From NCBI RefSeq assembly GCF_902859765.1, contig NZ_CADIJV010000003.1, positions 62,001-126,000 on the forward strand: a stretch of DNA of 64,000 bases, written 5' to 3'. Made by a program: the position numbers and the translations under genes. This stretch comes from Achromobacter pulmonis (GTDB lineage: Bacteria; Pseudomonadota; Gammaproteobacteria; Burkholderiales; Burkholderiaceae_B). This document shows, piece by piece, positions 24,516-33,671 of the stretch; position 1 is the stretch's first letter, and each line of letters opens with the position of its first letter. The notes below the pieces were generated by a model. That model was not told the DNA's origin. It made no database searches and worked only from the letters and a program-made list of their open reading frames with translations.

Positions 24516-26285
24516 TCAGGGCTGCACGGCGTACTCGATCGAGCCGGCCACCACCGCCGCCAGGCCGGGCGCCTGGGTCAGCTTGTGCAGGGCGTAGGTC
24601 TGGGCCGTGGCGATCTTGGCCTGGTGGAAGGCCGGGTCCTCGTCCTGGCGGTCCAGCGACACCAGCAGCGCGCGCGCCATCTGCCAGCCGGCCAGCACCG
24701 TGCCCGCCAGCAGCAGATAGGGCACGGCCGAGCCGAACACCGCGTTGGGATGGGCGGCGGCGTTGGCCACCACGAAGTCGACCGTGTTGGCCAGCGCCAG
24801 GCGGCCCTCGCGCAGCGGCGTCAGCACCAGGCGGGCGGCCGCCTCGCTGCGCGCCTGCAGCGCTTCTTCGGTCTGGCGGATTTCTTCGATCAGCGCCTGC
24901 GCCACCGCGCCGCCGTCGCGCAGCGTCTTGCGGCCGACCAGGTCGTTGGCCTGGATCGCGGTGGTGCCCTCGTAGATGGTGAGGATGCGGGCGTCGCGGT
25001 AGTACTGGGCGGCGCCGGTTTCCTCGATGAAGCCCATGCCGCCGTGCACCTGCACGCCCAGGCTGGCGACGTCGATGGCGGCCTCGGTGCACCAGCCCTT
25101 GACGATCGGCACCAGGAATTCCTGCACCGCCAGGTGGCGGGCGCGTTCGGCCGGGTCGGCGCTGGCGTGGGCCAGGTCGGCGTGGCCGGCGGTGTAGTAG
25201 GCCAGCGCGCGGCCGGCTTCGGTCAGGGCGCGCATGGTGCCCAGCATGCGGCGCACGTCCGGGTGCTGGATGATGGCCACGGCGTTGCGCGAGGAGCCGT
25301 CCACCGGGCGGCTCTGCACGCGCTCGGCGGCATAGGCCAGCGCGTGCTGGTAGGCGCGGTCCGCCACCGCGATGCCCTGCACGCCGACGGCGAAGCGGGC
25401 CGCGTTCATCATGATGAACATGGCGTCCAGGCCACGGTTTTCCTGGCCCACCAGGTAGCCGATGGCGCCGCCCGCGTCGCCGAACTGCAGCGTCGCGGTG
25501 GGGCTGGCCTTGATGCCCAGCTTGTGCTCGATCGACACGCAGGTGACGTCGTTGCGCGCGCCCAGCGAGCCGTCGTCGTTGACCAGGAACTTGGGCACCA
25601 GGAACAGCGAGATGCCTTTGACGCCTTCGGGCGCATCGGGCAGCCGCGCCAGCACCAGGTGGATGATGTTCTCGGCCAGGTCGTGTTCGCCGTAGGTGAT
25701 GAAGATCTTGGTGCCCGAGATGCGGTAGGTGCCGTCGCCGACCGGCTGCGCGCGGGTGCGCAGCAGCGCCAGGTCGGAGCCGGCCTGCGGCTCGGTCAGG
25801 TTCATGGTGCCGGTCCACTGGCCCGACAGCATCGGGCCGATGTAGCGGTCGCGCAATTCGGGCGAGCCGGCGGTCAGCAGCGCCTCGACGGCGCCGTTGG
25901 TCAGCAGCGGACACAGCGCGAACGACAGGTTGGCGGCGTTGAGCATTTCGGAGCAGGGCGCGCCCAAGAGGCCGGGCAGGCCCTGGCCGCCGTATTCGGC
26001 CGGATGCGTCATGCCCTGCCAGCCGGCCTCGGCGTATTGGCGGAAGGCCTGCCTGAAGCCGGGCGAGGTGGTCACCGCGCCGTCATGCCAGGCGCTGGGC
26101 TCGCGGTCGGCGGGATGGTTCAGCGGCGCCAGCACGTCGGCGGCGAAGGTGGCGGCTTCCTCCAGCACCGCCTGGGCGGTGTCGGGCGTGGCTTCGGCAT
26201 ACTGCGGCAGCGCCGCCACCCGCGGCAGGCCGGCAAGATGGTTCAGCACGAACAGCATGTCTTTCACGGGGGCTTGGTACGTCAT
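24516..26285 (-). CDS. Acyl-CoA dehydrogenase (DmdC-like, long form)
   Basis: A 589-residue acyl-CoA dehydrogenase of the extended subgroup that has an extra C-terminal domain, as in 3-methylmercaptopropionyl-CoA dehydrogenase (DmdC) and broad fatty acyl-CoA dehydrogenases. Visible are MTYQAPVKDMLFVL, the FAD-binding GTMNLTEPQAGSDLAL and ISGTKIFITYGEHD, the helix QVHGGMGFIEETGAAQYYRDARILTIYEGTTAIQANDL with the catalytic Glu region, and the C-terminal domain from about residue 465. It introduces a 2,3-double bond into acyl-CoA and passes electrons to ETF. It lies 37 bases after an acyl-CoA synthetase gene in one operon, so it probably handles the CoA ester that enzyme makes. Confidence 0.93.
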   Translation of the reverse strand: MTYQAPVKDMLFVLNHLAGLPRVAALPQYAEATPDTAQAVLEEAATFAADVLAPLNHPADREPSAWHDGAVTTSPGFRQAFRQYAEAGWQGMTHPAEYGGQGLPGLLGAPCSEMLNAANLSFALCPLLTNGAVEALLTAGSPELRDRYIGPMLSGQWTGTMNLTEPQAGSDLALLRTRAQPVGDGTYRISGTKIFITYGEHDLAENIIHLVLARLPDAPEGVKGISLFLVPKFLVNDDGSLGARNDVTCVSIEHKLGIKASPTATLQFGDAGGAIGYLVGQENRGLDAMFIMMNAARFAVGVQGIAVADRAYQHALAYAAERVQSRPVDGSSRNAVAIIQHPDVRRMLGTMRALTEAGRALAYYTAGHADLAHASADPAERARHLAVQEFLVPIVKGWCTEAAIDVASLGVQVHGGMGFIEETGAAQYYRDARILTIYEGTTAIQANDLVGRKTLRDGGAVAQALIEEIRQTEEALQARSEAAARLVLTPLREGRLALANTVDFVVANAAAHPNAVFGSAVPYLLLAGTVLAGWQMARALLVSLDRQDEDPAFHQAKIATAQTYALHKLTQAPGLAAVVAGSIEYAVQP

Positions 26286-26322
26286 GGCGTCGGAGCTCCG
26301 GGGAGTCTGGATAGGGAGGGAA

Positions 26323-27960
26323 TCAGGTGGCGTCGATGGCGCGGGTGGAACCCACCGCCGCGCGCAGCTCGAATTTCTGGATCTTGCCGGTCGAGGTCTT
26401 GGGCAGTTCGCCGAAGCGCACCGCGCGCGGCACCTTGAAGCCGGGCAGCAGCAGCTTGCAGTGGGCGATGATTTCTTCGGCGGTGGCGCTGCAGCCGGGC
26501 TTGAGCTCGACGAAGGCGCACGGCGTCTCGCCCCATTTCGGGTCGGGCATGGCCACCACCGCCACGGCGGCCACGGCCGGATGGCGGTAGAGGGCGTCCT
26601 CGACCTCGATGCTGGAGATGTTCTCGCCGCCCGAGATGATGATGTCCTTGCTGCGGTCTTTGATGCGGATGTAGCCGTCGGGCGTCATCACGCCCAGGTC
26701 GCCGGTGTGGAACCAGCCGCCGCCGAAGGCCTCGTCGGTGGCGCGTTCGTTCTTCAGGTAGCCCTTCATGCAGATGTTGCCGCGGAACATGATCTCGCCC
26801 ACGGTCTGCTCGTCGGCCGGCACTTCCTGCATGGTGTCGGGGTTGCGCACCGAGACGCCGGCCTGCAGGTGGTAGCGCACGCCCTGGCGCGCGGTCAGCA
26901 GGGCGCGCTGTTCGTCTTCCAGGTCGTTCCAGGCTTCCTGCGGGGCGCACACGGCGGCCGGGCCGTAGACCTCGGTCAGGCCGTAGACGTGGGTCAGTTC
27001 GAAGCCGATTTCCTTCATCTTGGCGATCACCGCCGGCGCCGGCGCGGCGCCGGCCACCATGGTGCGCACGGTGTGGCGGATGCCGGCGCGCATTTCGGCC
27101 GGGGCGTTGGCCAGCGCGCTCTGCACGATGGGCGCGCCGCAGTAGTGGGTGACGCCCTCGGCGCGGATCAGGTCGAACACGGTCTTGGGATCGAACTTGC
27201 GCAGGCATACGTTAACGCCGGCGCGCGCGGCCACGGTCCAGGCGAAACACCAGCCGTTGCAGTGGAACAGCGGCAGGGTCCACAGGTAGACCGGGTGCTT
27301 GGGCATGTCCCATTCAAGGATGTTGCTGACGGCGTTGAGATAGGCGCCACGGTAATGGTAGACCACGCCCTTGGGATCGCCGGTAGTGCCCGAGGTGTAG
27401 TTCAGCGCGATCGCGTCCCATTCGTCGGCCGGCGGGCGCCAGTCGAACCTCGCGGGCGCGGCGGCCAGGAAGGCTTCGTAGTCGGTGGCGCCGGGCAGGG
27501 TGGCGGGCGTGCCGTCCAGGTCGTGCACCGAGATCACCACCAGGTGCGGGAATTCGGCGCGGGCGCGCTGCGCGAGTTCGGCGTATTCGGTGTCGACAAT
27601 GAGCGCGCGGGCCTCGCCGTGGCCCAGCATGAACAGCACGCTGGGCGTGTCCAGGCGGGTGTTGAGGGTGTTGAGCACGGCGCCCAGCATCGGCACGCCG
27701 AAATGCGCCTCGACCATGGCGGGGATGTTCGGCAGCATCACCGCCACCGTGTCGCCGCGTTGGATGCCGGCGGCGGCCAGGGCGCCGGCCAGGCGTTGCG
27801 CGCGTTCGTAGGTCTGGGCCCAGGTGCGGCGCACGGCGCCGTGCACCACGGCCAGGCGGTTGCCGTAGACCTGCGCGGCGCGGGCGATGAAGTCGACCGG
27901 GGTCAGGGGCTCGTAGTTGGCGTCACGGCGCGCCAGGCCGTGGTCGAACATGCTGCTCAT
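26323..27960 (-). CDS. Acyl-CoA synthetase (DmdB/long-chain type AMP-dependent ligase)
   Basis: A 545-residue AMP-forming ligase with NYTSGTTGDPKGVVYHYRGA (P-loop, about residue 190), the HCNGW block, VYGLTEVYGPA and the hinge GYIRIKDRSKDIIISGGENISSIEVE; the C-terminal catalytic Lys lies in KTSTGKIQKFELR. It activates a fatty or short/branched acid to its CoA ester. The start MSSMFDHG follows GGAGACAAGC. It is the first gene of the operon with the DmdC-like dehydrogenase; the pair resembles dmdBC but can equally serve general fatty-acid catabolism. It is divergent from a Crp-family regulator. Confidence 0.92.
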   Translation of the reverse strand: MSSMFDHGLARRDANYEPLTPVDFIARAAQVYGNRLAVVHGAVRRTWAQTYERAQRLAGALAAAGIQRGDTVAVMLPNIPAMVEAHFGVPMLGAVLNTLNTRLDTPSVLFMLGHGEARALIVDTEYAELAQRARAEFPHLVVISVHDLDGTPATLPGATDYEAFLAAAPARFDWRPPADEWDAIALNYTSGTTGDPKGVVYHYRGAYLNAVSNILEWDMPKHPVYLWTLPLFHCNGWCFAWTVAARAGVNVCLRKFDPKTVFDLIRAEGVTHYCGAPIVQSALANAPAEMRAGIRHTVRTMVAGAAPAPAVIAKMKEIGFELTHVYGLTEVYGPAAVCAPQEAWNDLEDEQRALLTARQGVRYHLQAGVSVRNPDTMQEVPADEQTVGEIMFRGNICMKGYLKNERATDEAFGGGWFHTGDLGVMTPDGYIRIKDRSKDIIISGGENISSIEVEDALYRHPAVAAVAVVAMPDPKWGETPCAFVELKPGCSATAEEIIAHCKLLLPGFKVPRAVRFGELPKTSTGKIQKFELRAAVGSTRAIDAT

Positions 27961-28090
27961 GCTTGTCTCCTGTGGGGCGCGGGGGCGCCCGGATATGCTT
28001 TTTTGCGGGAAACTTGATCTGGATCGCCGGGGATGATCTGTAGCCGGAATCCCGCTGCTTGCTAGAGCTTATCGGCCGCCGGAAAATGGT

Positions 28091-28112
28091 GTCTGTCGCC
28101 TGCATGACAGAC
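28091..28112. promoter_or_regulatory. Candidate operator dyad upstream of the Crp-family gene
   Basis: GTCTGTC (28091-28097) and GACAGAC (28106-28112) form a perfect 7-base inverted repeat with an 8-base spacer, 44 bases before the start codon at 28156. The sequence is not a CRP or FNR consensus, so it may be a site specific to this regulator or to another factor. Confidence 0.5.
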
Positions 28113-28155
28113 CTTATTCCGCGCGCCCAATCCACAGTTTTACACGGTTCTTTCC

Positions 28156-28866
28156 ATGTCCGATGTTTCAAACGACGTTTCCCGGACCGAGCTGTCCGCG
28201 CTGTTGCGCGGCTGCGCCTGGTTCAACGCGCTGGAGGCGCCGCACCAGGAGCTGGTACTGGCCACGGCGCGGGGCGAGCACGTCGCCAGCGGCGCCTGGA
28301 TCGCGCGCCGCAACGCGCCGTCTGACTACTGGCTGGGCGTGCACAGCGGCCTGCTGAAGCTGGCGATCTACAACGAATCGGGACGCAGTTGCACCTTTTC
28401 CGGGGTGCCGCCGGGCGGCTGGTTCGGCGAGGGCAGCGTCATCAAGCGCGAATTGCGCAAGTACGACGTGGTGGCGACCCAGCCGTCGCTGGTGCTGCGG
28501 GTGCCGGCCGCCACCTTTCATGCGCTGCTGGCGGCCAGCCTGCCGTTCTCGCACTTTGTCATCGGGCAATTGAATGACCGCATGGGCGAGTTCATCGCTT
28601 CGATCCAGAACCATCGCCTGCTGGATGCCGATGCGCGCGTGGCGCAGTCGCTGGCGCAGTTGTTCAACCCGCAGCTGTATCCGTCCACCGACCTGACGCT
28701 GGCGATTTCCCAGGAGGAACTCGGCTACCTGACCGGCCTGTCGCGCCAGCGCGTCAACCAGGCGCTGCAGACGCTGGCCGACCAGGGCGTGCTGGCGCTG
28801 TCGTACAACCAGATCAAGGTGCTGGACCTGGAACGCCTGCGCCGGTACGGGCTGGACCAGCTCTGA
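28156..28866 (+). CDS. Crp/Fnr-family transcriptional regulator
   Basis: A 236-residue regulator with an N-terminal cyclic-nucleotide-binding-like beta roll (about residues 20-135; SGVPPGGWFGEGSVIK is the phosphate-binding cassette region, with GEGS) and a C-terminal helix-turn-helix, LAISQEELGYLTGLSRQRVNQALQTLADQGVL. It has only one cysteine near the N-terminus, so it lacks the iron-sulfur ligands of FNR. The ligand is unknown. It is divergent from the acyl-CoA synthetase/dehydrogenase operon, which is the natural candidate target. Confidence 0.9.
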   Translation: MSDVSNDVSRTELSALLRGCAWFNALEAPHQELVLATARGEHVASGAWIARRNAPSDYWLGVHSGLLKLAIYNESGRSCTFSGVPPGGWFGEGSVIKRELRKYDVVATQPSLVLRVPAATFHALLAASLPFSHFVIGQLNDRMGEFIASIQNHRLLDADARVAQSLAQLFNPQLYPSTDLTLAISQEELGYLTGLSRQRVNQALQTLADQGVLALSYNQIKVLDLERLRRYGLDQL

Positions 28867-28876
28867 AGGCGCGGCG

Positions 28877-29578
28877 TCAGGCCAGGGCGCGGTCCAGGGC
28901 GGCGCGCGCCAGGATACGGGTCGAGTCCAGCGTCGGCAGGGCGCAATTGGCGTCGTTCAGCACCAGCGGCAGTTCGGTGCAGCCCAGCACCACGGCATCG
29001 CAGCCGGCCTCGCGCAGCCGCGCCACCACGCCTTGCAGCAAGGCCACCGATTCGGGCTTGAAGACGCCGTAGACCAGTTCGTCCATGATGACGCGCGCCA
29101 GCAGGTCGCGATCGGCCGGCGCGGGGCGCACGTAGTCCAGGCCGCGCGCTTGCAGCTTGTCGGGGTAGACCGGACTGTCGACCAGCCAGCGCGTGCCCAG
29201 GATGCCGATGCGGCGCAGGCCGCGCGCGGCGGCTTCGGCGGCGACCTGTTCGGCGATGTGCAGCCAGGGCAGCGGCGAATGGGGCAGCACGTGGCCCAGC
29301 GCCTGGTGGATGGTGTTGTCGGGGCAGATCAGGAAGTCCGCGCCGGCGCGCGCCAGCTTGCCGGCGGATGCCAGCATCAGCGCGCCCACGCCAGCCGGAT
29401 CATTGCGTTCCAGGCACGTCACGTAGTCCGCCAGCGATAGGCCGTGCAGCGACACTTCGGGGTGCGCGTGCGGCCCCAGGCGCTGCGCGCCTTCGGCGCA
29501 GATCGTGCGGTAGCAGAGCGCGGCGCCTTCGGCCGAGCAGGCGACGATGCCGATATGCAGGGGGGAACGAGCGGGCAT
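28877..29578 (-). CDS. Aspartate/glutamate racemase family protein
   Basis: A 233-residue Asp/Glu racemase-superfamily protein. Both half-sites are recognisable: DFLICPDNTIHQALG in the first domain and DAVVLGCTELPLVLND in the second, with cysteines at the paired catalytic positions, although the first motif reads CPDNT instead of the usual CNT. I prefer the ATG at 29578 because GGAG precedes it by nine bases. It may racemise an amino acid or act as a related isomerase/decarboxylase. It is 22 bases downstream of the MarR gene, so the two form an operon divergent from the E1 dehydrogenase gene. Confidence 0.88.
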   Translation of the reverse strand: MPARSPLHIGIVACSAEGAALCYRTICAEGAQRLGPHAHPEVSLHGLSLADYVTCLERNDPAGVGALMLASAGKLARAGADFLICPDNTIHQALGHVLPHSPLPWLHIAEQVAAEAAARGLRRIGILGTRWLVDSPVYPDKLQARGLDYVRPAPADRDLLARVIMDELVYGVFKPESVALLQGVVARLREAGCDAVVLGCTELPLVLNDANCALPTLDSTRILARAALDRALA

Positions 29579-29600
29579 GCGGGGCTCCATGGCGGCCGGG

Positions 29601-30056
29601 TCAGGCGGCGGGTCTGGACAAGGCCCGCACGTGGCGGGCGATCTGGCGGAACTGCTCGGCCATGGCGTCCTGCTGCGCCGGCGGCAGCTGCGACAGGAAC
29701 AGTTCGTCGATGGCCGGGCCATACACCTTCCACATCTTGCGGCGCAGCGCCAGGCCGTCCGGCGTGATGCGGGCGTAGGTGGCGCGGCGGTCCTCGTCCG
29801 AACGGAAGCGCTCGACCAGCCCGGCGGCCTCGATGCGGTCCATCAGGCGCGTCAGGTTGTAGCGCGCGATGACCATGCGCTCGGCGATCTCGAACATGCG
29901 CGCGGTGCCTTGCGGCGCGCGTTCCAGCGCCCACAGCGCGTCGTACCACGCCAGCGGCGGCAGGCTGGCGGCAGCCAGTCGTTTTTCGATTTCTTCCACC
30001 ACCAGCGCATGCGCGGTCAGCAAGAGGCTCCACGCGTCGGGCTTTCCCGTGGCCAT
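29601..30056 (-). CDS. MarR-family transcriptional regulator
   Basis: A 151-residue MarR protein with the winged helix-turn-helix FEIAERMVIARYNLTRLMDRIEAAGLVERFRSDEDRRATYARITPDG, including the wing motif D-E-D-R-R. It is the first gene leftward from a 260-base AT-rich spacer that contains three TGCAATT copies, its likely operators. The divergent gene encodes a stand-alone E1 2-oxoacid dehydrogenase, which it probably controls in response to a small acid ligand. Confidence 0.9.
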   Translation of the reverse strand: MATGKPDAWSLLLTAHALVVEEIEKRLAAASLPPLAWYDALWALERAPQGTARMFEIAERMVIARYNLTRLMDRIEAAGLVERFRSDEDRRATYARITPDGLALRRKMWKVYGPAIDELFLSQLPPAQQDAMAEQFRQIARHVRALSRPAA

Positions 30057-30191
30057 GCGGTCGCTTCCTTTTCCAGAGATTTCGTTGTTCCGGATTGTAG
30101 AGGCCCGGGGCCGGCGTGCGGGCAGCAGGCCGGCCGCTAGCGGGACGCGGGCCCGTGGCCACCGTGGCGTGCGCCTTGAAATAGTTGCACT

Positions 30192-30247
30192 TGCAATTGT
30201 TCAAAAACCTCAATACGATTGCAATTGCACATTATGCAAATGCAATT
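30192..30247. promoter_or_regulatory. Candidate MarR operators: three TGCAATT repeats
   Basis: TGCAATT occurs at 30192-30198, 30220-30226 and 30241-30247, and the middle copy is part of the perfect palindrome TGCAATTGCA (30220-30229). The repeats lie 28 and 21 bases apart, close to whole helical turns, in the spacer between the MarR gene and the E1 dehydrogenase gene. MarR proteins usually bind such 16-20-base dyads. Confidence 0.6.
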
Positions 30248-30316
30248 CACGATGTGAAAAAACGGCGCCGGCCGTTCGTGTCCGGGCGCCGCTTGCGCAC
30301 CACAAGGAGGATGCCC

Positions 30317-32977
30317 ATGGAACCCGAGATCGACGGCGTCGACATCGACCCCGAAGAAACCAGCGAATGGCTGGACGCGATGCAGGCAGTGCTGGCGCAC
30401 GAAGGCCTGCCGCGCACGCACTATCTGCTGGACCGCCTGCTCGAGCAGGACCGCGCCCGCAGCGGCGGCTACGCCGCGGCCGGCGTCACGCCCTACGTCA
30501 ACACCATCGGCCTGCCGGCGCAGGCGCCGTTTCCCGGCGACCCCGCGATCGAAGCGCGGCTGGATGCCTACCTGCGCTGGAACGCCATGGCCATGGTGCT
30601 GCGCGCCGGCAAGCATTCGGGCGTGGGCGGACACATCGCCACCTACGCCTCGGCCACCACCCTGTACGAAACCGGCTACCGCCATTTCTTCCGCGCCGCC
30701 ACCCCGGATTTCCTGGGCGACATGCTCTACATCCAGGGCCACTCGGCGCCCGGCATCTACGCCCGAGCCTACCTGGAAGGACGCCTGTCCGAGGACGAAC
30801 TCGACCGCTTTCGCCGCGAGATCGGCGGGGGCGGGCTGGCGTCGTATCCGCATCCGCGCACCATGCCCGGCTTCTGGCAGTTCCCGACCGTATCGATGGG
30901 CCTGGGCCCGCTGATGGCGGCCTACCAGGCGCGCTACATGCGCTACCTGGAAGACCGCGGCCTGATCGCGGCGCAGGACCGGCGCGTCTGGGGCTTCCTG
31001 GGCGACGGCGAGCAGGACCAGCCCGAGACGCTGGCGGCGGTCGCCATGGCCGGCCGCGAAAAGCTCGACAACCTGATCTTCGTGGTCAATTGCAACCTGC
31101 AGCGCCTGGATGGCCCGGTGCGCGGCAATGCCAAGATCATCCAGGAACTCGAAAGCGTCTACCGCGGCGCCGGCTGGAACGTCATCAAGGTGATCTGGGG
31201 CGGCGGCTGGGACGCGCTGCTGGCGCAGGATCACGACGGCCGCCTGCGGCGGCGCATGATGCAATGCGTGGACGGTGAATACCAGGTGTTCAAGGCGCGC
31301 GGCGGCGCTTATGTGCGCGAGCATTTCTTCGGCGCCGACCCGGTATTGCTGCAACGCGTGGCGCATCTGAGCGATGACGAGATCGGCGCGCTCAACCGTG
31401 GCGGCCATGATCCGGTCAAGATGCACGCGGCCTACGCCGCGGCGCTGGCGCATCGCGGCCAGCCCACCGTGATCCTGGCCAAGACGGTCAAGGGCTACGG
31501 CATGGGCGCGGCCGGCGAGGCCGCCAACACCAACCACCAGCAGAAGAAAATGGCCGATCCGGCAGTGCGCGCGTTCCGCGACCGCTTCGGCATCCCGGTG
31601 CCGGACGAGCGCCTGGCGGAGATTCCGTACATCAAACCGGAACCCGGCACGCCCGAACAGGTTTACCTGGAGGCGGCCACCCGGCGCGCCGGCGGTCACC
31701 TGCCGCTGCGTCCGGCCGGCCCCGGCCCGCAGGCCACGCCGGACCTGGCCGCCTTCGCCGCGCATCTGAAGGGCAGCGACGGCCGCGAATTCTCCACCAC
31801 CATGGCGTTCGTGCGCATCCTGGCGCAACTGCTCAAGGACCCGCAGATCGGCGCGCGCGTGGTGCCCATCGTGCCCGATGAATCGCGCACCTTCGGCATG
31901 GATGGCATGTTCCGCCAGGTCGGCATCTATTCGCACGTGGGCCAGCTCTATACGCCGCAGGACGCCGACCAGCTCAGCGTCTACCGCGAGGACCGGCGCG
32001 GGCAGATCCTGCAGGAAGGCATCAACGAGTCGGGCGCGATGGCATCCTGGATCGCCGCCGCCACCGCCTACAGCACGCATGGGGTGGCCACGATCCCGTT
32101 CTACATCTTTTATTCGATGTTCGGCTTCCAGCGCGTCGGCGACCTGGCCTGGGCGGCGGGCGACATCCGCGCGCGCGGCTTCCTGTTGGGCGCGACCTCG
32201 GGCCGCACCACGCTGGAGGGCGAGGGCCTGCAGCACGACGACGGCCACAGCCACGTGCTGGCCTCGGTGATCCCGTGCTGCATCGCCTACGATCCGGCCT
32301 ACGCCTACGAGATCGCGGTGATCGTGCAGGACGGCCTGCGCCGCATGTACCAGCAGGAGGAAGACGTCTTCTACTACCTGACGCTGATCAACGAGAAGAC
32401 CGCCCATCCGCCGATGCCGCAAGGCGCCGAGGCCGGCATCCTGAAGGGCATGTACCGCCTGCGCGAGGGGGGAGCGGGCGAAGTGCGCGCGCAACTGCTG
32501 GGCAGCGGCGCCATCCTGGGCGAGACGCTGGCCGCCGCTGATCTGCTGCAACAGGACTTCGGCGTGGCGGCCGACGTCTGGAGCGTCACCAGCTACTCGG
32601 AATTGCGCCGCGACGGCCAGGAGATCGAGCGCTGGAATCGCCTGCATCCGCGGGATGCGGCGCGCCTGGGGTTCGTCGAGACCGCCCTGGCCGATACCCG
32701 GGGCCCGGTGGTGGCGGCCACCGACTACATGAAGACGGTGGCCGAGCAGATCCGCCCATTCGTGGGGCGCCGCTACGTGACGCTGGGCACTGACGGCTTC
32801 GGCCGCTCAGACACGCGTCAGGCGCTGCGGGCGTTTTTCGAGGTGGACCGGCATCACATTGTGCTGGCCACGCTCAAGGCGCTGGCGGACGACGGGGTGT
32901 TGCCGGCGGCGCGGGCGGCCGAGGCGATCCGGCGCTACGGGCTGGACCCGGAGGCCTTGTCGGCGGCCTTGCCTTGA
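30317..32977 (+). CDS. AceE-type (homodimeric) 2-oxoacid dehydrogenase E1 component
   Basis: An 886-residue protein of the full AceE length. It shows VWGFLGDGEQDQPETLAAV (thiamine-diphosphate/Mg site), VVNCNLQRLDGPVRGN, LNRGGHDPVKMHAAY with the active-site His, and GATSGRTTLEGEGLQHDDGHS in the pyrimidine domain. It decarboxylates pyruvate or a similar 2-oxoacid and acylates an E2 lipoyl domain. The start at 30317 has AAGGAGG six bases ahead; an ATG at 30311 is too close to it. No E2 or E3 gene is adjacent. That, together with a MarR/racemase neighbour, suggests a second, specialised E1 such as the 2-oxobutyrate dehydrogenase MdeB of methionine catabolism rather than the housekeeping AceE. Confidence 0.9.
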   Translation: MEPEIDGVDIDPEETSEWLDAMQAVLAHEGLPRTHYLLDRLLEQDRARSGGYAAAGVTPYVNTIGLPAQAPFPGDPAIEARLDAYLRWNAMAMVLRAGKHSGVGGHIATYASATTLYETGYRHFFRAATPDFLGDMLYIQGHSAPGIYARAYLEGRLSEDELDRFRREIGGGGLASYPHPRTMPGFWQFPTVSMGLGPLMAAYQARYMRYLEDRGLIAAQDRRVWGFLGDGEQDQPETLAAVAMAGREKLDNLIFVVNCNLQRLDGPVRGNAKIIQELESVYRGAGWNVIKVIWGGGWDALLAQDHDGRLRRRMMQCVDGEYQVFKARGGAYVREHFFGADPVLLQRVAHLSDDEIGALNRGGHDPVKMHAAYAAALAHRGQPTVILAKTVKGYGMGAAGEAANTNHQQKKMADPAVRAFRDRFGIPVPDERLAEIPYIKPEPGTPEQVYLEAATRRAGGHLPLRPAGPGPQATPDLAAFAAHLKGSDGREFSTTMAFVRILAQLLKDPQIGARVVPIVPDESRTFGMDGMFRQVGIYSHVGQLYTPQDADQLSVYREDRRGQILQEGINESGAMASWIAAATAYSTHGVATIPFYIFYSMFGFQRVGDLAWAAGDIRARGFLLGATSGRTTLEGEGLQHDDGHSHVLASVIPCCIAYDPAYAYEIAVIVQDGLRRMYQQEEDVFYYLTLINEKTAHPPMPQGAEAGILKGMYRLREGGAGEVRAQLLGSGAILGETLAAADLLQQDFGVAADVWSVTSYSELRRDGQEIERWNRLHPRDAARLGFVETALADTRGPVVAATDYMKTVAEQIRPFVGRRYVTLGTDGFGRSDTRQALRAFFEVDRHHIVLATLKALADDGVLPAARAAEAIRRYGLDPEALSAALP

Positions 32978-33047
32978 GGGGCCGGGCGCCAGGAAGGTGC
33001 CCCCCGCGCCGGCGCCGGCAAGCCGCGGGGGCGCGGCGCGCCAGGGT

Positions 33048-33671
33048 TCAGGCGCGGCGCGCCAGCAGCGCCCAGACGCCTGCGGCCGACAGCAGCGTGC
33101 CGCCGCCCAGGTTGAAGCCGCGCTGCGCGCGCGGCGATGCCAGCAGGCGCCTCGCCGAGCCGGCGAACAGCGCGTAGGCGGCGGCGTTGATGCCCGCGCA
33201 GGTCACGAAGGTGGCCGACAGCGTCCACAACTGGCGCGTCACGTCGCCGGCCGGATCGAGGAACTGCGGCAGGAAGGCGACGAAGAAAATGATGCCCTTG
33301 GGGTTGAGCGCCGTCACCAGATAGGTGTTGGCGAACAGCTTCCAGCGCGAACCGGCCGCGCCGGCCTGGGGCAGGGCGGCGGGCGATACGCCAGCGCGCA
33401 GCAGCTTGAAACCCAGGTACAGCAGGTACAGGCCGCCGATGGTCTTGACCACCGTGAACCAGAATGCCGAGGCCGCCAGCAGCGCGCCCAGGCCCAGCAG
33501 CGACAGCGCCAGGGCGGTGGAATCGCCCAGCGCCACCGCCAGCACCAGCGGCAGGCGCGCGCGCCTGCCATGGGTGAGGGAGTAGCTGATGACGGTCAGG
33601 ATGGTGGGGCCGGGCAGCATCAGCAGCAGGGCGGATGCGCCGACGAAAGCCAGCCAGGTTTCGAGCGACAT
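33048..33671 (-). CDS. LysE/RhtB-family amino-acid exporter
   Basis: A 207-residue membrane protein with the LysE family start LAFVGASALLLMLPGPTILTVISYSLTHG (PGP motif near residue 21) and six membrane segments; the typical FANTYLVTALNPKGIIFFVAFLPQFL (NPK motif) is in the middle. It exports amino acids or homoserine-lactone-like molecules. It stands alone, tail-to-tail with the E1 gene. Confidence 0.9.
   Translation of the reverse strand: MSLETWLAFVGASALLLMLPGPTILTVISYSLTHGRRARLPLVLAVALGDSTALALSLLGLGALLAASAFWFTVVKTIGGLYLLYLGFKLLRAGVSPAALPQAGAAGSRWKLFANTYLVTALNPKGIIFFVAFLPQFLDPAGDVTRQLWTLSATFVTCAGINAAAYALFAGSARRLLASPRAQRGFNLGGGTLLSAAGVWALLARRA

Noticed and set aside
28014-28027. TTGATCTGGATCGC near the Crp-family gene, resembling an FNR box
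   Set aside because: Only the left half (TTGAT) matches; the right half (ATCGC) differs from ATCAA at two bases, and the adjacent regulator lacks Fe-S cysteines.
32985-33047. GC-rich inverted repeat after the E1 gene as a terminator
   Set aside because: The stem is GC-rich but there is no T-run on either strand, so I did not call a Rho-independent terminator.
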